A DNA stretch of 64,000 nt from Mycobacterium sp. UM_WGJ (GTDB taxonomy: Bacteria > Actinomycetota > Actinomycetes > Mycobacteriales > Mycobacteriaceae), in the NCBI RefSeq assembly GCF_000455125.1, contig NZ_AUWR01000008.1:62001-126000 (forward strand), in the 5' to 3' direction. A model generated the notes under the pieces. The model had not been told where the DNA came from. It did no database searches and worked only from the letters and a program-made list of their open reading frames with translations. Each line of letters begins with the position of its first letter. Within the stretch, counting starts at the first letter, position 1. Positions 1-9,956 of this stretch are shown here, in pieces. A program made the translations under genes and the position numbers.

Positions 1-1563
1 TACGAGTGGGCCATCCTGGACTACGCGATCCTGTCCATCGGTGCGGTGACCGTTCCGATCTATGAGACGTCGTCGGCCGAGCAGGTCCGCTGGGTGATGC
101 AGGACTCCAGCGCAGTGGTGGCGTTTGCCGAAACCGACGCCCACGCCCAGATCGTCAACGAACTCGCCGGCGACCTGCCGTCGCTGCGGCGGGTGTTCAC
201 CATCGACGGGTCAGGCGCCCCGGCCCTCGACGAACTCGCCGAGGCCGCCGCCGGCCAGGACCCGGCGCAGGTCACCGCGCGCCTCGACGCACTGCGGGCC
301 ACCGACCCGGCGACGCTGATCTACACCTCGGGCACCACCGGGCGGCCCAAGGGCTGCGAGCTCACCCACTCCAACCTCATCCACGAGGTCCGCGGCACCC
401 AGGCCGCACTGCCGACCCTGATGACTTCCGGTCAGCGTCTGCTGGTCTTCCTGCCGCTGGCGCACGTGTTGGCGCGCGCCCTGAGCATCGCCGGCTTCGC
501 CAACAAGGTCACGGTCGGATTCACCAGCGACATCAAGAACCTGGTGCCGATGTTCTCAGTGTTCAAGCCGACCGTGGTGGTGTCGGTGCCGCGGGTGTTC
601 GAGAAGGTGTACAACACCGCCGCCCAGAACGCCGCCAACGACGGTAAGGGCCGCATCTTCGAGATGGCGGCCCAGACCGCGGTGGACTGGAGCGAGGCCA
701 CCGACCGCGGCGGCCCCGGCCTGTTGCTACGCGTCAAGCACGCCCTGTTCGACAAGCTGGTGTACCACAAACTGCGTACCGCGCTGGGCGGTAACTGCCG
801 GGCCTCGGTCTCCGGTGGCGCGCCGCTGGGCGAGCGGCTGGGCCACTTCTACCGCGGCGTCGGACTGTCCATCTATGAGGGCTACGGGCTGACCGAGACC
901 ACTGCCGCCATCACCGTCAACCCGGTCGGCGGCATGAAAGTCGGGACCGTCGGAAAGCTGGTGCCCGGCAACAGTATGCGCATCGCCGAGGACGGTGAGC
1001 TGCTGGTGCGCGGTGGCGTGGTATTCAGCGGCTACTGGCAGAACGAGCAGGCCACGGCCGACGCGTTCACCGACGGCTGGTTCCGCACCGGCGACCTGGC
1101 CGCCATCGATGACGAGGGCTACCTCAAGATCACCGGTCGCAAGAAGGAGATCATCGTCACCGCCGGCGGCAAGAACGTCGCCCCCGCGGTGCTCGAGGAC
1201 CAGCTGCGGTCGCACCCGCTGATCAGCCAGGCGATGGTTGTCGGCGACGCCAAGCCGTTCATCGGCGCGCTGATCACCATCGACCCCGAGGCCATCGAGG
1301 GCTGGAAGCAGCGCAACAGCAAGGCCAGCAACGCGACCCCGGCGGACCTGGCCACCGACCCGGACCTGATCGCCGAGGTGGACGCGGCCGTCAAGCAGGC
1401 CAATCTGTCTGTCTCGCACGCCGAGTCGATCCGCAAGTTCCAGATCCTGCCGGTCGACTTCACCGAGGCCACCGGCGAGCTGACCCCCACCATGAAGGTC
1501 AAGCGCAACGTGGTCGCGGAGAAGTTCGCCGACGCGATCGAGGCTATCTACGCCAAGGGCTGA
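1..1563 (+). CDS. fadD15: Long-chain fatty-acid--CoA ligase, FadD15-like (5' end outside window)
   Basis: Acyl-CoA synthetase of the ANL superfamily: it adenylates a long-chain fatty acid with ATP and transfers it to CoA. The reading frame is open from base 1, so the start lies upstream and about 520 residues are visible; full-length relatives have about 600. The phosphate-binding loop [13 protein letters not shown] is near nt 314-352, the adenylate-binding GYGLTETT near nt 880-903, the hinge region GWFRTGDL near nt 1075-1100 and GRKKEII shortly after. The neighbour pimB' lies convergently downstream, the same arrangement as Rv2187/Rv2188c. The stop codon overlaps a short direct repeat. Function is secure at family level; the FadD15 assignment rests on synteny. 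Confidence 0.9.
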   Translation, partial: YEWAILDYAILSIGAVTVPIYETSSAEQVRWVMQDSSAVVAFAETDAHAQIVNELAGDLPSLRRVFTIDGSGAPALDELAEAAAGQDPAQVTARLDALRATDPATLIYTSGTTGRPKGCELTHSNLIHEVRGTQAALPTLMTSGQRLLVFLPLAHVLARALSIAGFANKVTVGFTSDIKNLVPMFSVFKPTVVVSVPRVFEKVYNTAAQNAANDGKGRIFEMAAQTAVDWSEATDRGGPGLLLRVKHALFDKLVYHKLRTALGGNCRASVSGGAPLGERLGHFYRGVGLSIYEGYGLTETTAAITVNPVGGMKVGTVGKLVPGNSMRIAEDGELLVRGGVVFSGYWQNEQATADAFTDGWFRTGDLAAIDDEGYLKITGRKKEIIVTAGGKNVAPAVLEDQLRSHPLISQAMVVGDAKPFIGALITIDPEAIEGWKQRNSKASNATPADLATDPDLIAEVDAAVKQANLSVSHAESIRKFQILPVDFTEATGELTPTMKVKRNVVAEKFADAIEAIYAKG

Positions 1564-1633
1564 CCGAGCGGTTCAGCGAGGCTCGACGAAGGAGAGCCGA
1601 AGCTGGGACCGCCGCATGAACCGAGCGGTTCAG
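1563..1633. repeat. 57-bp duplication with 14-bp direct repeats at the fadD15 stop
   Basis: The 14-mer ACCGAGCGGTTCAG occurs at 1563-1576 and again at 1620-1633, exactly 57 bp apart. It fills the fadD15/pimB' junction from stop codon to stop codon. The first copy runs into a 23-bp sequence (1568-1590) that recurs inside the coding region at 7103-7125. This looks like a small dispersed repeat inserted at, or duplicated over, the gene end. Confidence 0.6.
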
Positions 1634-2772
1634 GCCTGCAGCAGGTCGGCCATTCGTCCGGCCAGCGTGTTCCAGCGCCAATGTCCCGTCGCCCATTCGC
1701 GTCCGGCGGCACCCATCGCTGTGGCCCGGTCGGGGTCGGCGAGCAGTCCGGCGACGGCGTCACCGATCTGTTCCACAGCCCGACCGTCGACCACCAGCCC
1801 AGTCCGGTTGTGCAGGACGGTTTCGGGGGCACCGCCGGAATTACCCGCGACCACCGGTACCCCGGCCGCCGACGCCTCCAGGAACACGATGCCCAGGCCT
1901 TCCACGTCAAGCCCGGCGCCCCGGGTGCGGCACGGCATCGCGAACACGTCGCCGAGCGAGTAATAGGCCGGCAGCTCGTCGGCCGGCACGCCGCCGGTGA
2001 AGATGACCGCATCAGCGACCCCGCACTCGTCAGCGAGCTTGTGCAGCGTCTCGGCGTAGGGGCCGCCACCGACGATCACCAGTGTGGCCTCGCCCACGCG
2101 TTTCCGGATCGCCGGTAGCGCCCTGATCAACATGTCCTGGCCCTTGCGGGGAACCAGTCGCGAGACGCACACGACGGTGGGACGCTCCCCCAGCCCATGC
2201 CGGGCACGAAGTTCGGCGCGGGCGCCGGGGTCCGGCCGGAACCGGTCGGTGTCCACTCCGGGCGGCAGGTGCTCCAGCGCGGCATCGGGGCCGAACGCCG
2301 AGGCGAACCGGCTGCGGGTGTAGTGGCTGACGAAGGTGACGGTGTCGCAGGAGTCGCCGATGCGGCGCAGCACCGATCGGGCCCCCGGCAGCATCGACCA
2401 GCCCACCTCGTGCCCGTGGGTGCTGGCCACCACCCGAGAGGCACCGGCGGAGCGCGCCCGGTTGGCCAGTAGCGCCAGCGGCGCGGCCGCACCGAACCAG
2501 ACGGTCTGTGCGCCCACGTCGGCGATGAGCCGGCGCATCCGGGAGTCGACCGCCAGGCCCGGCAACATCAGCGTGCCGGGATGACGCACTACCTGATAGC
2601 CGGCGGATCTCGCGGCGTCGTCGAAGGCCTCGGCGCCCTTCCACTGCGGCGCGTACACCGTAACGTCATGGCGCCCGCTGGCGGAGATGCGGCGCACCAG
2701 CTCCTCCAGGTAGCACTGGATGCCGCCGGGGCGCGGCGGAAAATCGTTGGTTACCAGCAGGACCCGGCTCAC
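1630..2772 (-). CDS. pimB: GDP-mannose-dependent mannosyltransferase PimB' (GT4 family)
   Basis: Glycosyltransferase of 380 residues with the GT-B fold. PimB' adds the second mannose to phosphatidylinositol monomannoside (PIM1 to PIM2) at the cytoplasmic face of the plasma membrane, feeding PIM, lipomannan and LAM synthesis. The N-terminus carries the acceptor-side loop FPPRPGGIQ. The donor side shows LPPGVDTDRF and, near the C-terminus, the GT4 EX7E motif in EGLGIVFLEASAAGVPVV. Length and position match Rv2188c. The ATG at 2770-2772 is the natural start. The gene converges on the acyl-CoA ligase, and a 57-bp tandem repeat lies just upstream of its start. Confidence 0.93.
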   Translation of the reverse strand: MSRVLLVTNDFPPRPGGIQCYLEELVRRISASGRHDVTVYAPQWKGAEAFDDAARSAGYQVVRHPGTLMLPGLAVDSRMRRLIADVGAQTVWFGAAAPLALLANRARSAGASRVVASTHGHEVGWSMLPGARSVLRRIGDSCDTVTFVSHYTRSRFASAFGPDAALEHLPPGVDTDRFRPDPGARAELRARHGLGERPTVVCVSRLVPRKGQDMLIRALPAIRKRVGEATLVIVGGGPYAETLHKLADECGVADAVIFTGGVPADELPAYYSLGDVFAMPCRTRGAGLDVEGLGIVFLEASAAGVPVVAGNSGGAPETVLHNRTGLVVDGRAVEQIGDAVAGLLADPDRATAMGAAGREWATGHWRWNTLAGRMADLLQA

Positions 2773-2783
2773 TGCAGGGATGC

Positions 2784-2920
2784 TAGCGGGCTGACGATGC
2801 GGGCCGCCCGCGGCCCGGGGAGGAAGCGCGCAATCAGGCCTAGCGGGCTGACGATGCGGGCCGCCCGCGGCCCGGGGAGGAAGCGCGCAATCAGGCCCAG
2901 CGGGCTGACGATGCGGGCCG
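2784..2920. repeat. 57-bp tandem repeat, 2.4 copies (VNTR/MIRU-like)
   Basis: Two identical 57-bp units (2784-2840 and 2841-2897) are followed by a 23-bp partial third copy (2898-2920) with one changed base at its first position (t to c). Each full unit contains the inverted repeat GGGCCGC-CC-GCGGCCC, able to form a GC-rich hairpin. The partial copy ends directly against the stop codon of the HExxH gene (2921-2923). The period is a multiple of three, so the array stays open on both strands as 19-residue repeats, but nothing suggests it is translated. Confidence 0.9.
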
Positions 2921-3694
2921 TCAACCCCGCCACTGCTGCCACCCGGCGAGCAGCTCGGGCAGATCCACCCCGAGCACCAACTGCACCGCCACCGGCGGCG
3001 GCACGTGGCCAGGACCGCACGCGGTCAGATAGAGCTCGCGCAACTTGGCCGTTCCGAAGCGCTCTGCCACGAATCGAGCGAACTCCCAGGCCCGGTCGTA
3101 GGCGTTCGCCCGGCGCGGTCCGGGAGCATCCAGGTCGGCATCCGAGGGCAATGCCAGCACCGGTCCTGCCACCCCGATCGCCCGATCCCCGGTGGGTCGT
3201 GCGACGAAATCGGCTACCCCCTCGGTGAGCCAGCGCGGCGCGTCGAACGCGGTGTCGGTGCGGGCTGCGTAGTGGAACAGCTCATGGGTCAACACAATTC
3301 GCAGTGCCGGGGTACTCATCGCGTCCGCGCCGGGCGCGAAGACGATGCGCTGACCAACTGCTGTCCGACGCTCCGGGTCCACCCGGTCGGCGACCGCGAC
3401 AGCGGCGACATCCGACCACTGCGCGACATCCGCGCTGTCGTGGCCGGCCAGCTCGACGAACTGCCGATCCGACCCGGTGGCCGTCACCTGGATGCGATGC
3501 GACCAGTCGGTGCCCCAGAACGCTTCGACCGCGTCGACGGCAGCTCCGATGTTGGCAGCCACTCGCGACAGCAGTTCTTCGCCGCGCTGTCCGCCCAGGT
3601 TCTCCAGAACGACGCTGCGGTCATCGCCGACGACCAGCTGCTCGGTTGCCGGCGGGCGAGCAGCTACCCGCAGCAGCGCGACACCAACGATCAA
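2921..3694 (-). CDS. Membrane-anchored putative metallopeptidase (HExxH), Rv2189c-like
   Basis: A 257-residue protein; no specific function is known to me. A gluzincin-type zinc motif is visible near the middle: THELFHYAARTD, followed about 20 residues later by an acidic partner in LTEGVADFV, an arrangement typical of HExxH-E peptidases. The start is awkward. The only usable initiator is TTG at 3694, but the same frame continues upstream to a stop at 3781-3779 with a hydrophobic stretch (RRLLAALLIVELIVGVALL), probably a membrane anchor, without any ATG or GTG. The gene follows ripC directly, so it is probably co-transcribed with that cell-wall hydrolase and may act outside the membrane. Peptidase activity is inferred from the motif only. 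Confidence 0.75.
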   Translation of the reverse strand: MIVGVALLRVAARPPATEQLVVGDDRSVVLENLGGQRGEELLSRVAANIGAAVDAVEAFWGTDWSHRIQVTATGSDRQFVELAGHDSADVAQWSDVAAVAVADRVDPERRTAVGQRIVFAPGADAMSTPALRIVLTHELFHYAARTDTAFDAPRWLTEGVADFVARPTGDRAIGVAGPVLALPSDADLDAPGPRRANAYDRAWEFARFVAERFGTAKLRELYLTACGPGHVPPPVAVQLVLGVDLPELLAGWQQWRG

Positions 3695-3740
3695 CTCGAC
3701 AATCAGCAGCGCCGCGAGCAGGCGGCGGATTCCCCGGCGC

Positions 3741-4877
3741 TCAGTAACGGCGGGCGTTGTGGATCGGGCCGGAAGAGGTCATCGGGACCACCCGGACCGG
3801 CTGACCGTAGGTGGACGAGTGGATCATCATGCCGTCGCCGACGTAGATCCCCGAGTGCGACGCGTCCGAGTAGAAGGTCAGTACGTCGCCGGGCTGCAGT
3901 TCTGACAGCGATACCGCCTGCCCGCCGTTGGCCTGCGCCTGGCTGGAGTGCGGCAGGTTGATGCCGGCCTGGTGGAACGCCCACATCACCAATCCGGAGC
4001 AGTCGAATCCGCCCGGTGCGGCCCCGCCCCAGACATACGGCGTGCCGACCTGGGTCAACGCCGCCTGCACGGCGGTCGCGGCGGCTCCGCCACCGGAGGC
4101 GCCCATCGCCACATCCATCGGGGGCGGCGCGTCGGACCCGGGCATCGGGAATCCCGGGAATCCGGGTGCCGGCGGCACACCCTCGGGGCCGGGCTCGCCC
4201 GGAACGGCTTCGGGTCCCGCGCCGGGCGCGGCCATCGCCGTGCGCTGCTCGGGCGTCAGTGCGTAGTACTGGGACTTCACCACCGAGATCTGCAGCTGCA
4301 GACGGCTTTGGCGGGCCTGCAGCTCCGCGCGCACCGCGGCGGCCTGCTCGGCTGCCGTCCGGGCGTCCTCAGCCGATTGGGCGGACGCCTGCTCAGCCTG
4401 ATCGGCCTGCTCGCTGGCAACACGGAAACGGTCCAGTTGCACCGACAGGTCGCCGGCAACCACCCGCTGCACACCGAGCTTGTCGATCAGTTGTTGCGGC
4501 GACTCGGCGGTCAAGATGGCGTCGGCGCCGCCGACCCGGCCACCCATGTAGGTGGCGGCGGCGAAGCGGTTGACGGCCGCCCGGTAGGTGGACAGCTGGT
4601 CCCGGGCCGCATCCAGGGCGGCTTGGTCGGCATGGTGTGCGTTGTCCGCGGCCTGCTGCGCGGCGAGCTTCTCATCGAGATTGAGCTGCGCGGTGTGCAT
4701 GGCCTCAGTGGTCTGCTCGGCCTGCCGGGACAGTTCGCTGAGCTTCGCCAGGGCGTCGTCGGCGGGGTCTGCGTGGACGTTTCCGACCAATACGCTGCTC
4801 AGAGTCGTGACACCGACTACCAAACCGGCTGCGGCGCCGAGGGCAGGGCGCCTCAAAGCACGCAGACGCCACTGCAT
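3741..4877 (-). CDS. ripC: Peptidoglycan endopeptidase RipC (NlpC/P60)
   Basis: Secreted cell-wall hydrolase of 378 residues that cleaves stem peptides within peptidoglycan. An N-terminal hydrophobic segment ends before HADPADDALAKL, a signal peptide or anchor. A long coiled coil of about 150 residues rich in Ala, Gln and Glu follows; in the family it regulates the enzyme through FtsEX. A Pro/Gly-rich linker leads to the C-terminal NlpC/P60 domain with the catalytic Cys in GGFDCSGLVMWAF and His in ASHSGIYVGDG. The start is ATG at 4877, preceded by GGAG nine bases upstream; a TTG at 4892 is also open. The C-terminal ARRY and the synteny match Rv2190c. The long leader contains a strong hairpin and a palindrome. 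Confidence 0.92.
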   Translation of the reverse strand: MQWRLRALRRPALGAAAGLVVGVTTLSSVLVGNVHADPADDALAKLSELSRQAEQTTEAMHTAQLNLDEKLAAQQAADNAHHADQAALDAARDQLSTYRAAVNRFAAATYMGGRVGGADAILTAESPQQLIDKLGVQRVVAGDLSVQLDRFRVASEQADQAEQASAQSAEDARTAAEQAAAVRAELQARQSRLQLQISVVKSQYYALTPEQRTAMAAPGAGPEAVPGEPGPEGVPPAPGFPGFPMPGSDAPPPMDVAMGASGGGAAATAVQAALTQVGTPYVWGGAAPGGFDCSGLVMWAFHQAGINLPHSSQAQANGGQAVSLSELQPGDVLTFYSDASHSGIYVGDGMMIHSSTYGQPVRVVPMTSSGPIHNARRY

Positions 4878-4916
4878 ACGTTCGAGCTCCAAGATTGCAT
4901 CCTTAACACTGCCCAG

Positions 4917-4939
4917 GGCGGTACAGGGGGTGTACCGCC
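4917..4939 (-). promoter_or_regulatory. Hairpin in the ripC 5' leader
   Basis: GGCGGTAC (4917-4924) and GTACCGCC (4932-4939) form a perfect 8-bp inverted repeat with a 7-base spacer, 40-62 bases upstream of the ripC ATG. If transcribed it would be a stable stem-loop in the leader. I recognise no known riboswitch consensus around it. Confidence 0.45.
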
Positions 4940-5002
4940 GCCGAAACGTAAGGTCTCGAATAGGTTACGGAATGGCAACGTCGTTGTCCATCACGAATTG
5001 CC

Positions 5003-5015
5003 GACTGTAACAGTC
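5003..5015. promoter_or_regulatory. 13-bp palindrome upstream of ripC
   Basis: GACTGTAACAGTC is a perfect 6-1-6 palindrome about 125 bp upstream of the ripC start, in a locally AT-richer stretch. It is the size of an operator half-site pair, but the regulator is unknown. Confidence 0.35.
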
Positions 5016-5060
5016 AGGATTGTGAAATTTCTAAGGCCACTTATCCGGGTCCGCCCCTGG

Positions 5061-5327
5061 TCAGGCCACACCCGAGCGACGCGACCGCCCGCGCTCGCCC
5101 CGGATCGGGACTAACCGCAATCGCGGCGCCATCCCCGCCTCGGCAAGCACGTCGAGCGCCGCGCGCTCGTCCTCGAGGAGCTCGTTGGGCACACCCAGCA
5201 ACACGCTGACCACACAGTCCCGGCAGGCCGGTCCGCGCACCGCACAGTCATCGCAGTCGATCACCATCGGATCCGAATCCGACCCGCGCGCGCCGCGGTC
5301 ATCCGAGTGTCCCGAGATCTGTCCCAT
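5061..5327 (-). CDS. Conserved small cysteine-containing protein
   Basis: An 88-residue protein of unknown function. A cysteine cluster, [14 protein letters not shown], lies about 25-40 residues in. It has a C4 pattern suited to a metal or Fe-S site but lacks the WhiB signature. The C-terminal tail is rich in Arg ([13 protein letters not shown]). The ATG at 5327 is preferred over a frame start at 5342 because AGAGGA sits six bases in front of it. It is divergent from the exonuclease gene at 5425. I know similar short proteins in actinobacteria but no assigned role. Confidence 0.7.
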   Translation of the reverse strand: MGQISGHSDDRGARGSDSDPMVIDCDDCAVRGPACRDCVVSVLLGVPNELLEDERAALDVLAEAGMAPRLRLVPIRGERGRSRRSGVA

Positions 5328-5424
5328 GACGATTCCTCTCATCAGTTGCCGGCACGCTAACTCCGGGCACCGACAACCTGTTGGTGATCGTCCTGTTGTC
5401 AGTGCGTGCGCCTACGGTTCGGCC

Positions 5425-7344
5425 ATGACCACCGGCGCTGACACCGGGCAGCTGAGCTTCCCGCCTTTCGAAGCCCAGTTCGCAGCCGAATTCGACGCCG
5501 CCCCGGCCACCCTGCGCGACACCACGTTCGTGGTGGTGGACCTGGAGACCACCGGCGGCCGGGCCTCGCCAAGAGGGGCCGACGAAGCGGACGCCATCAC
5601 CGAGATCGGCGCGGTCAAGGTACGGGGCGGAGTGGTCGAGGGCGAGTTCGCCACCCTGATCAACCCGCAGCGCGGCATTCCGCCGCAGATCGTCCGGCTG
5701 ACCGGGATCACCACCGCCATGGTCTACGAGGCGCCCACGATCGACGCCGTGTTGCCGTCCTTCCTCGAGTTCGCCGGGTTCGACCGCGGCTCGGTGCTGG
5801 TCGCCCACAACGCCGGGTTCGACGTGGGGTTTTTGACCGCCGCCGCGCAGCGCTGCGATCTGGCCTGGCCGCGGCCCCCGGTGCTGTGCACGGTGCGGTT
5901 GGCACGCCGGGTGCTCAGCCGCGACGAGGCACCCAGTGTCCGGCTTGCCGAGTTGTCCCGACTGTTCGCGGTGAGCACCACCCCCACCCACCGGGCGCTC
6001 GACGACGCCCGCGCCACCGTCGACGTCCTGCACGCGCTGATCGAGCGGCTGGGGAATCAGCAGGTCAACACCTACGTCGACCTGCGCGCCTACCTGTCGC
6101 ACACGACACCGGCTCAGCGCCGCAAGCGCAGCCTGGCCGCCGGGCTGCCGCACCGGCCCGGGGTCTACCTGTTCCGCGGCCCGTCCGACGAAGTGCTCTA
6201 CATCGGCACCTCCACCAATCTGCGCCGCCGGGTCGCGCAGTATTTCAACGGTTCCGAACGCCGTAGCCGCATCGCCGAGATGGTGGCGCTGGCCACCCGG
6301 ATCGATCATGTCGAATGCGCGCATCCGTTGGAGGCCGGGGTGCGCGAACTGCGACTGCTGGCCGCGGCGGCTCCGCCCTACAACCGGCGATCGAAGTTTC
6401 CCCGCCGGTGGTGGTGGATCACCCTGTCAGGCGAGGCTTTCCCCCGGCTGACCGTGGTGCGCTCGCCACGCCACGACCGGGCCGTCGGTCCGTTCCGTTC
6501 GCGAGCTGACGCCGCCGAGACCGCCGCCCTGTTCTCGCGGTTCACCGGACTGCGAACCTGCACAACGCGATTGAGCCGAACCGGTCGGCACCGCTGCCCA
6601 CCGGCAGAAGTCAGCCCTTGCCCGGCGACGCCGAACACCACCGCAGACGAGTACGCCGAAGCGGTCAGGCGTGCGGTCGCGTTGCTCGACGGCGCCGACA
6701 ACTCCGCCCTGCGCGCCGCGGTGCAGCAGGTGAACGCGCTGGCTGATCGCGGGCACTACGAAAGTGCGGCACGGCTACGCGACCGCACCGCGGCCGCCAT
6801 CGATGCGCTGTGGCGCAGTCAACGCGCCCGTGCCCTGGTGGCACTTCCCGAGCTGGTGGCCGCGGCGCCGGATGGCACCGGTGGGTGGCAGCTCGCGGTG
6901 ATCCGCCACGGCCGGCTGGCTGCCGCGGGGTGCGCTGCGCGCGGTGTCCCGCCGATGCCCGTGGTCGACGCGATCACATTGGGAGCCGAAGCGGTACTGC
7001 CCGAGCCGGCGCCGCTGGCCGGGGCACTGGTCGAGGAGACCATGCTCATCGCCCGCTGGCTGGCAGCGCCCGGGGTGCGCATCGTGCGGGTCGACGGGGC
7101 CGGCGGTTCAGCGAGGCTCGACGAACCGGCGGGTGAACCCGAGGGGTGGAGCTCGCCGATCGGCTCGGCCGGGCCGTGGATGGCGTGGGCGGCGCTGGCC
7201 CGATCGGCGCAGCTGGCCTCAGAGCTGAGCGCCGAAGCGGACCCAGCGAGCCAGCAACTGTTCCGCCGCGCCGCTGTCGATCGCCTCGACCGCGCGCGCC
7301 AACCCGTCCTCCCAGGCCGGCAACCACTCAGCGCTGCTGGATAG
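5425..7344 (+). CDS. DEDDh exonuclease / GIY-YIG (UvrC-like) nuclease fusion, Rv2191-like
   Basis: A 639-residue two-nuclease fusion. The N-terminal third is a DnaQ/epsilon-type 3'-5' exonuclease: [10 protein letters not shown] supplies Asp and Glu, [11 protein letters not shown] the second Asp, and [11 protein letters not shown] the His-Asp pair. It is followed by a UvrC-type GIY-YIG domain beginning at [19 protein letters not shown]. The remainder resembles the UvrC middle region. Such fusions (also called Cho-like) are linked to DNA repair or proofreading in actinobacteria. The start is the ATG at 5425; the frame is open further upstream but overlaps the divergent small gene. The last 126 bp overlap the 3' end of trpD, and a 23-bp dispersed repeat lies in frame at 7103-7125. 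Confidence 0.88.
   Translation: MTTGADTGQLSFPPFEAQFAAEFDAAPATLRDTTFVVVDLETTGGRASPRGADEADAITEIGAVKVRGGVVEGEFATLINPQRGIPPQIVRLTGITTAMVYEAPTIDAVLPSFLEFAGFDRGSVLVAHNAGFDVGFLTAAAQRCDLAWPRPPVLCTVRLARRVLSRDEAPSVRLAELSRLFAVSTTPTHRALDDARATVDVLHALIERLGNQQVNTYVDLRAYLSHTTPAQRRKRSLAAGLPHRPGVYLFRGPSDEVLYIGTSTNLRRRVAQYFNGSERRSRIAEMVALATRIDHVECAHPLEAGVRELRLLAAAAPPYNRRSKFPRRWWWITLSGEAFPRLTVVRSPRHDRAVGPFRSRADAAETAALFSRFTGLRTCTTRLSRTGRHRCPPAEVSPCPATPNTTADEYAEAVRRAVALLDGADNSALRAAVQQVNALADRGHYESAARLRDRTAAAIDALWRSQRARALVALPELVAAAPDGTGGWQLAVIRHGRLAAAGCAARGVPPMPVVDAITLGAEAVLPEPAPLAGALVEETMLIARWLAAPGVRIVRVDGAGGSARLDEPAGEPEGWSSPIGSAGPWMAWAALARSAQLASELSAEADPASQQLFRRAAVDRLDRARQPVLPGRQPLSAAG
7103..7125. repeat. 23-bp dispersed repeat inside the nuclease fusion gene
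   Basis: GCGGTTCAGCGAGGCTCGACGAA is identical to 1568-1590. Here it is inside coding sequence and encodes part of [10 protein letters not shown] perfect 23-mer match is far beyond chance in 64 kb. Confidence 0.7.
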
Positions 7345-8301
7345 CCCTGCGTGCGCCACGATCGCGCCGGCCGCGTTGAGCACCACGGCGTCACGCACCG
7401 CACCCTTGGTTCCGCCGAGCACCGAACGGGCTTCCTCGGCATTGGCCTGCGCGTCCCCGCCGAGCAGCTCGCCCACCTCCGCCCGGGCGAACCCGAAACC
7501 GGCCGGGTCGAACGTCAGCCGTTCGATGGTGCCGGCCTGCACTCGCCAGATGGTGCTGGTCGTGGTGGTGGTCAGTTCGTCGAGGCCGTCATCGCCGTGC
7601 ACCACCAGCACGCTGGACCGCCGCGCCGCGAACACACCGGCCATCACCTCGGCCAACTCCCGGAATGCGCACCCGATCAGCCCGGCCCGCGGGCGGGCCG
7701 GGTTGGTCAGCGGGCCCAGCAGGTTGAACACCGTCGGGACGCCGATCTCGCGCCGCGCCACCGAGGCGTTGCGATACGACGGCTGAAACTGCGGGGCGAA
7801 GCAGAAGCCGATGCCGACCTCGGCGACACTGCGCGCCACCTCGTCGGGCCCCAGGTCGATGCGCACCCCCAACGCCTCCAGGGTGTCCGCGCCCCCGGAC
7901 AGCGAGCTGGCCGACCGGTTGCCGTGTTTGACCACCGGCACTCCGGTGGCAGCCACCACGATCGCCGCCATGGTGGACAGATTCACTGTGTTGGCACCGT
8001 CCCCGCCGGTGCCCACCACGTCGACGGTGTCGGTGCCGATCTTGTCGGTGGGCACCTTGCGTCCGTAGGCCAACATCACGTCGGCCAACTCGCCCACCTC
8101 GGCGGCGGTGGGGCCCTTCATCTGCATCGCCACCCCGAACGCCGCAATTTGTGCGGAGGTCGCGGCGCCGGACATGACCTGCTCCATCGCCCAGGCCGCC
8201 TGGCCCCGAGGCAGGTCGCTGCCGGACGTCAGTCCGCCCAGGACCTGTCGCCACTGCCCTATCTGCGCTTTCGGCTGCACCGCACTACCTGGCTCGACCA
8301 C
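7219..8301 (-). CDS. trpD: Anthranilate phosphoribosyltransferase TrpD
   Basis: Second step of tryptophan synthesis: anthranilate plus PRPP gives phosphoribosyl-anthranilate and pyrophosphate, in the cytoplasm. The PRPP-binding glycine loop [18 protein letters not shown] is clear, as are [15 protein letters not shown], the anthranilate-site segment [11 protein letters not shown] and the metal-binding GDDGLDE. About 360 residues from GTG at 8301. A TTG at 8364 is also in frame but has no ribosome site, and GTG at 8278-8280 is a further option, so the exact start is uncertain. The gene stands alone, away from other trp genes, as in M. tuberculosis (Rv2192c), and its 3' end overlaps the converging nuclease gene. 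Confidence 0.93.
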   Translation of the reverse strand: MVEPGSAVQPKAQIGQWRQVLGGLTSGSDLPRGQAAWAMEQVMSGAATSAQIAAFGVAMQMKGPTAAEVGELADVMLAYGRKVPTDKIGTDTVDVVGTGGDGANTVNLSTMAAIVVAATGVPVVKHGNRSASSLSGGADTLEALGVRIDLGPDEVARSVAEVGIGFCFAPQFQPSYRNASVARREIGVPTVFNLLGPLTNPARPRAGLIGCAFRELAEVMAGVFAARRSSVLVVHGDDGLDELTTTTTSTIWRVQAGTIERLTFDPAGFGFARAEVGELLGGDAQANAEEARSVLGGTKGAVRDAVVLNAAGAIVAHAGLSSSAEWLPAWEDGLARAVEAIDSGAAEQLLARWVRFGAQL

Positions 8302-8457
8302 GCGCCGATCGTCGCACGCGGCCTCCGTGACACCAAAGCCAACCGGAAACCGGGCCCGAAACAAGCGGAGGACAGAGCGCTAACAGCCCGGTAACAGCAG
8401 CGACAAGACCAGTTCAAACGAATTGCCAGCCCCGGGTGGAGTTCTACAACTACATAG

Positions 8458-9084
<627 letters not shown>

Positions 9085-9113
9085 GCAACCGCCCGATGAA
9101 CAGGAGTGTCCGG

Positions 9114-9956
9114 TTGAAGACACTGAAGAAGTGGGCCCGACCTGGCAACAACAACACCGTCGCCCGTCGGCGCCTGCGCCGTCGGGCCTCGGGCGGACTG
9201 CTGCTGCTGATCGCCCTGGCCCTAGCCGGTGGAATGGCCGCGCTGCTGACCCCGACCCCGCAGGTTGCGGTGGCCGACGAGTCGGCATCGGCCCTGCTGC
9301 GCACCGGGAAGCAGCTGTTCGACACCTCGTGTGTCAGCTGCCACGGCGCCAACCTGCAGGGCGAGGTGGGCCGCGGTCCGAGCCTGATCGGCGTCGGTGA
9401 AGCCGCCGTCTACTTCCAGGTCTCCAGCGGCCGGATGCCCGCGGTCCGCGGTGAGGCGCAGGCCCCCCGCACGTACCCGTTCTTCGACGACAAGCAGATC
9501 GACGCCCTGGGCGCCTACGTTCAGGCCAACGGCGGCGGCCCCACCGTGGTGCGCAACGCCGACGGCAGCATCGCGCAGGCTTCGCTGCGCGGCGACGACC
9601 TGGGCCGCGGTGGCGACCTGTTCCGGCTCAACTGCGCCTCCTGCCACAACTTCACCGGCCGGGGCGGCGCCCTGTCCTCGGGTAAGTACGCGCCCGACCT
9701 GGAGCCGGCCAGCGAGCAGCAGATCCTGACCGCGATGCTGTCCGGCCCGCAGAACATGCCGCGCTTCTCCGACCGGCAGATCTCCATGGAGGAGAAGAAG
9801 GACATCATCGCCTACGTGAAATCCGTTACCGAGGAACGTGATCCGGGCGGCTACGGGCTCGGCGGGTTCGGCCCGGCGCCCGAGGGAATGGTGATGTGGA
9901 TTATCGGCATGGTCGCAGCCATCGCCGCGGCAATGTGGATCGGGGCACGCTCATGA
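9114..9956 (+). CDS. qcrC: Dihaem cytochrome c subunit QcrC of the bcc complex
   Basis: A 280-residue membrane-anchored cytochrome cc. An Arg-rich N-terminus and a hydrophobic helix ([19 protein letters not shown]) precede two c-type haem sites, CVSCH and CASCH, and a C-terminal anchor ([17 protein letters not shown]). The two haems replace a separate soluble cytochrome c and hand electrons directly to the aa3 oxidase. I place the start at TTG 9114, because AGGAG lies seven bases before it and the length then equals the known homologue. An upstream ATG at 9081 overlaps the ctaE stop as ATGA and would add 11 residues. Confidence 0.93.
   Translation: MKTLKKWARPGNNNTVARRRLRRRASGGLLLLIALALAGGMAALLTPTPQVAVADESASALLRTGKQLFDTSCVSCHGANLQGEVGRGPSLIGVGEAAVYFQVSSGRMPAVRGEAQAPRTYPFFDDKQIDALGAYVQANGGGPTVVRNADGSIAQASLRGDDLGRGGDLFRLNCASCHNFTGRGGALSSGKYAPDLEPASEQQILTAMLSGPQNMPRFSDRQISMEEKKDIIAYVKSVTEERDPGGYGLGGFGPAPEGMVMWIIGMVAAIAAAMWIGARS

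Noticed and set aside
4893-5060. c-di-AMP (ydaO) riboswitch in the ripC leader
   Set aside because: Such switches precede some NlpC/P60 genes, but I cannot find the conserved core sequences; only a simple hairpin is present.
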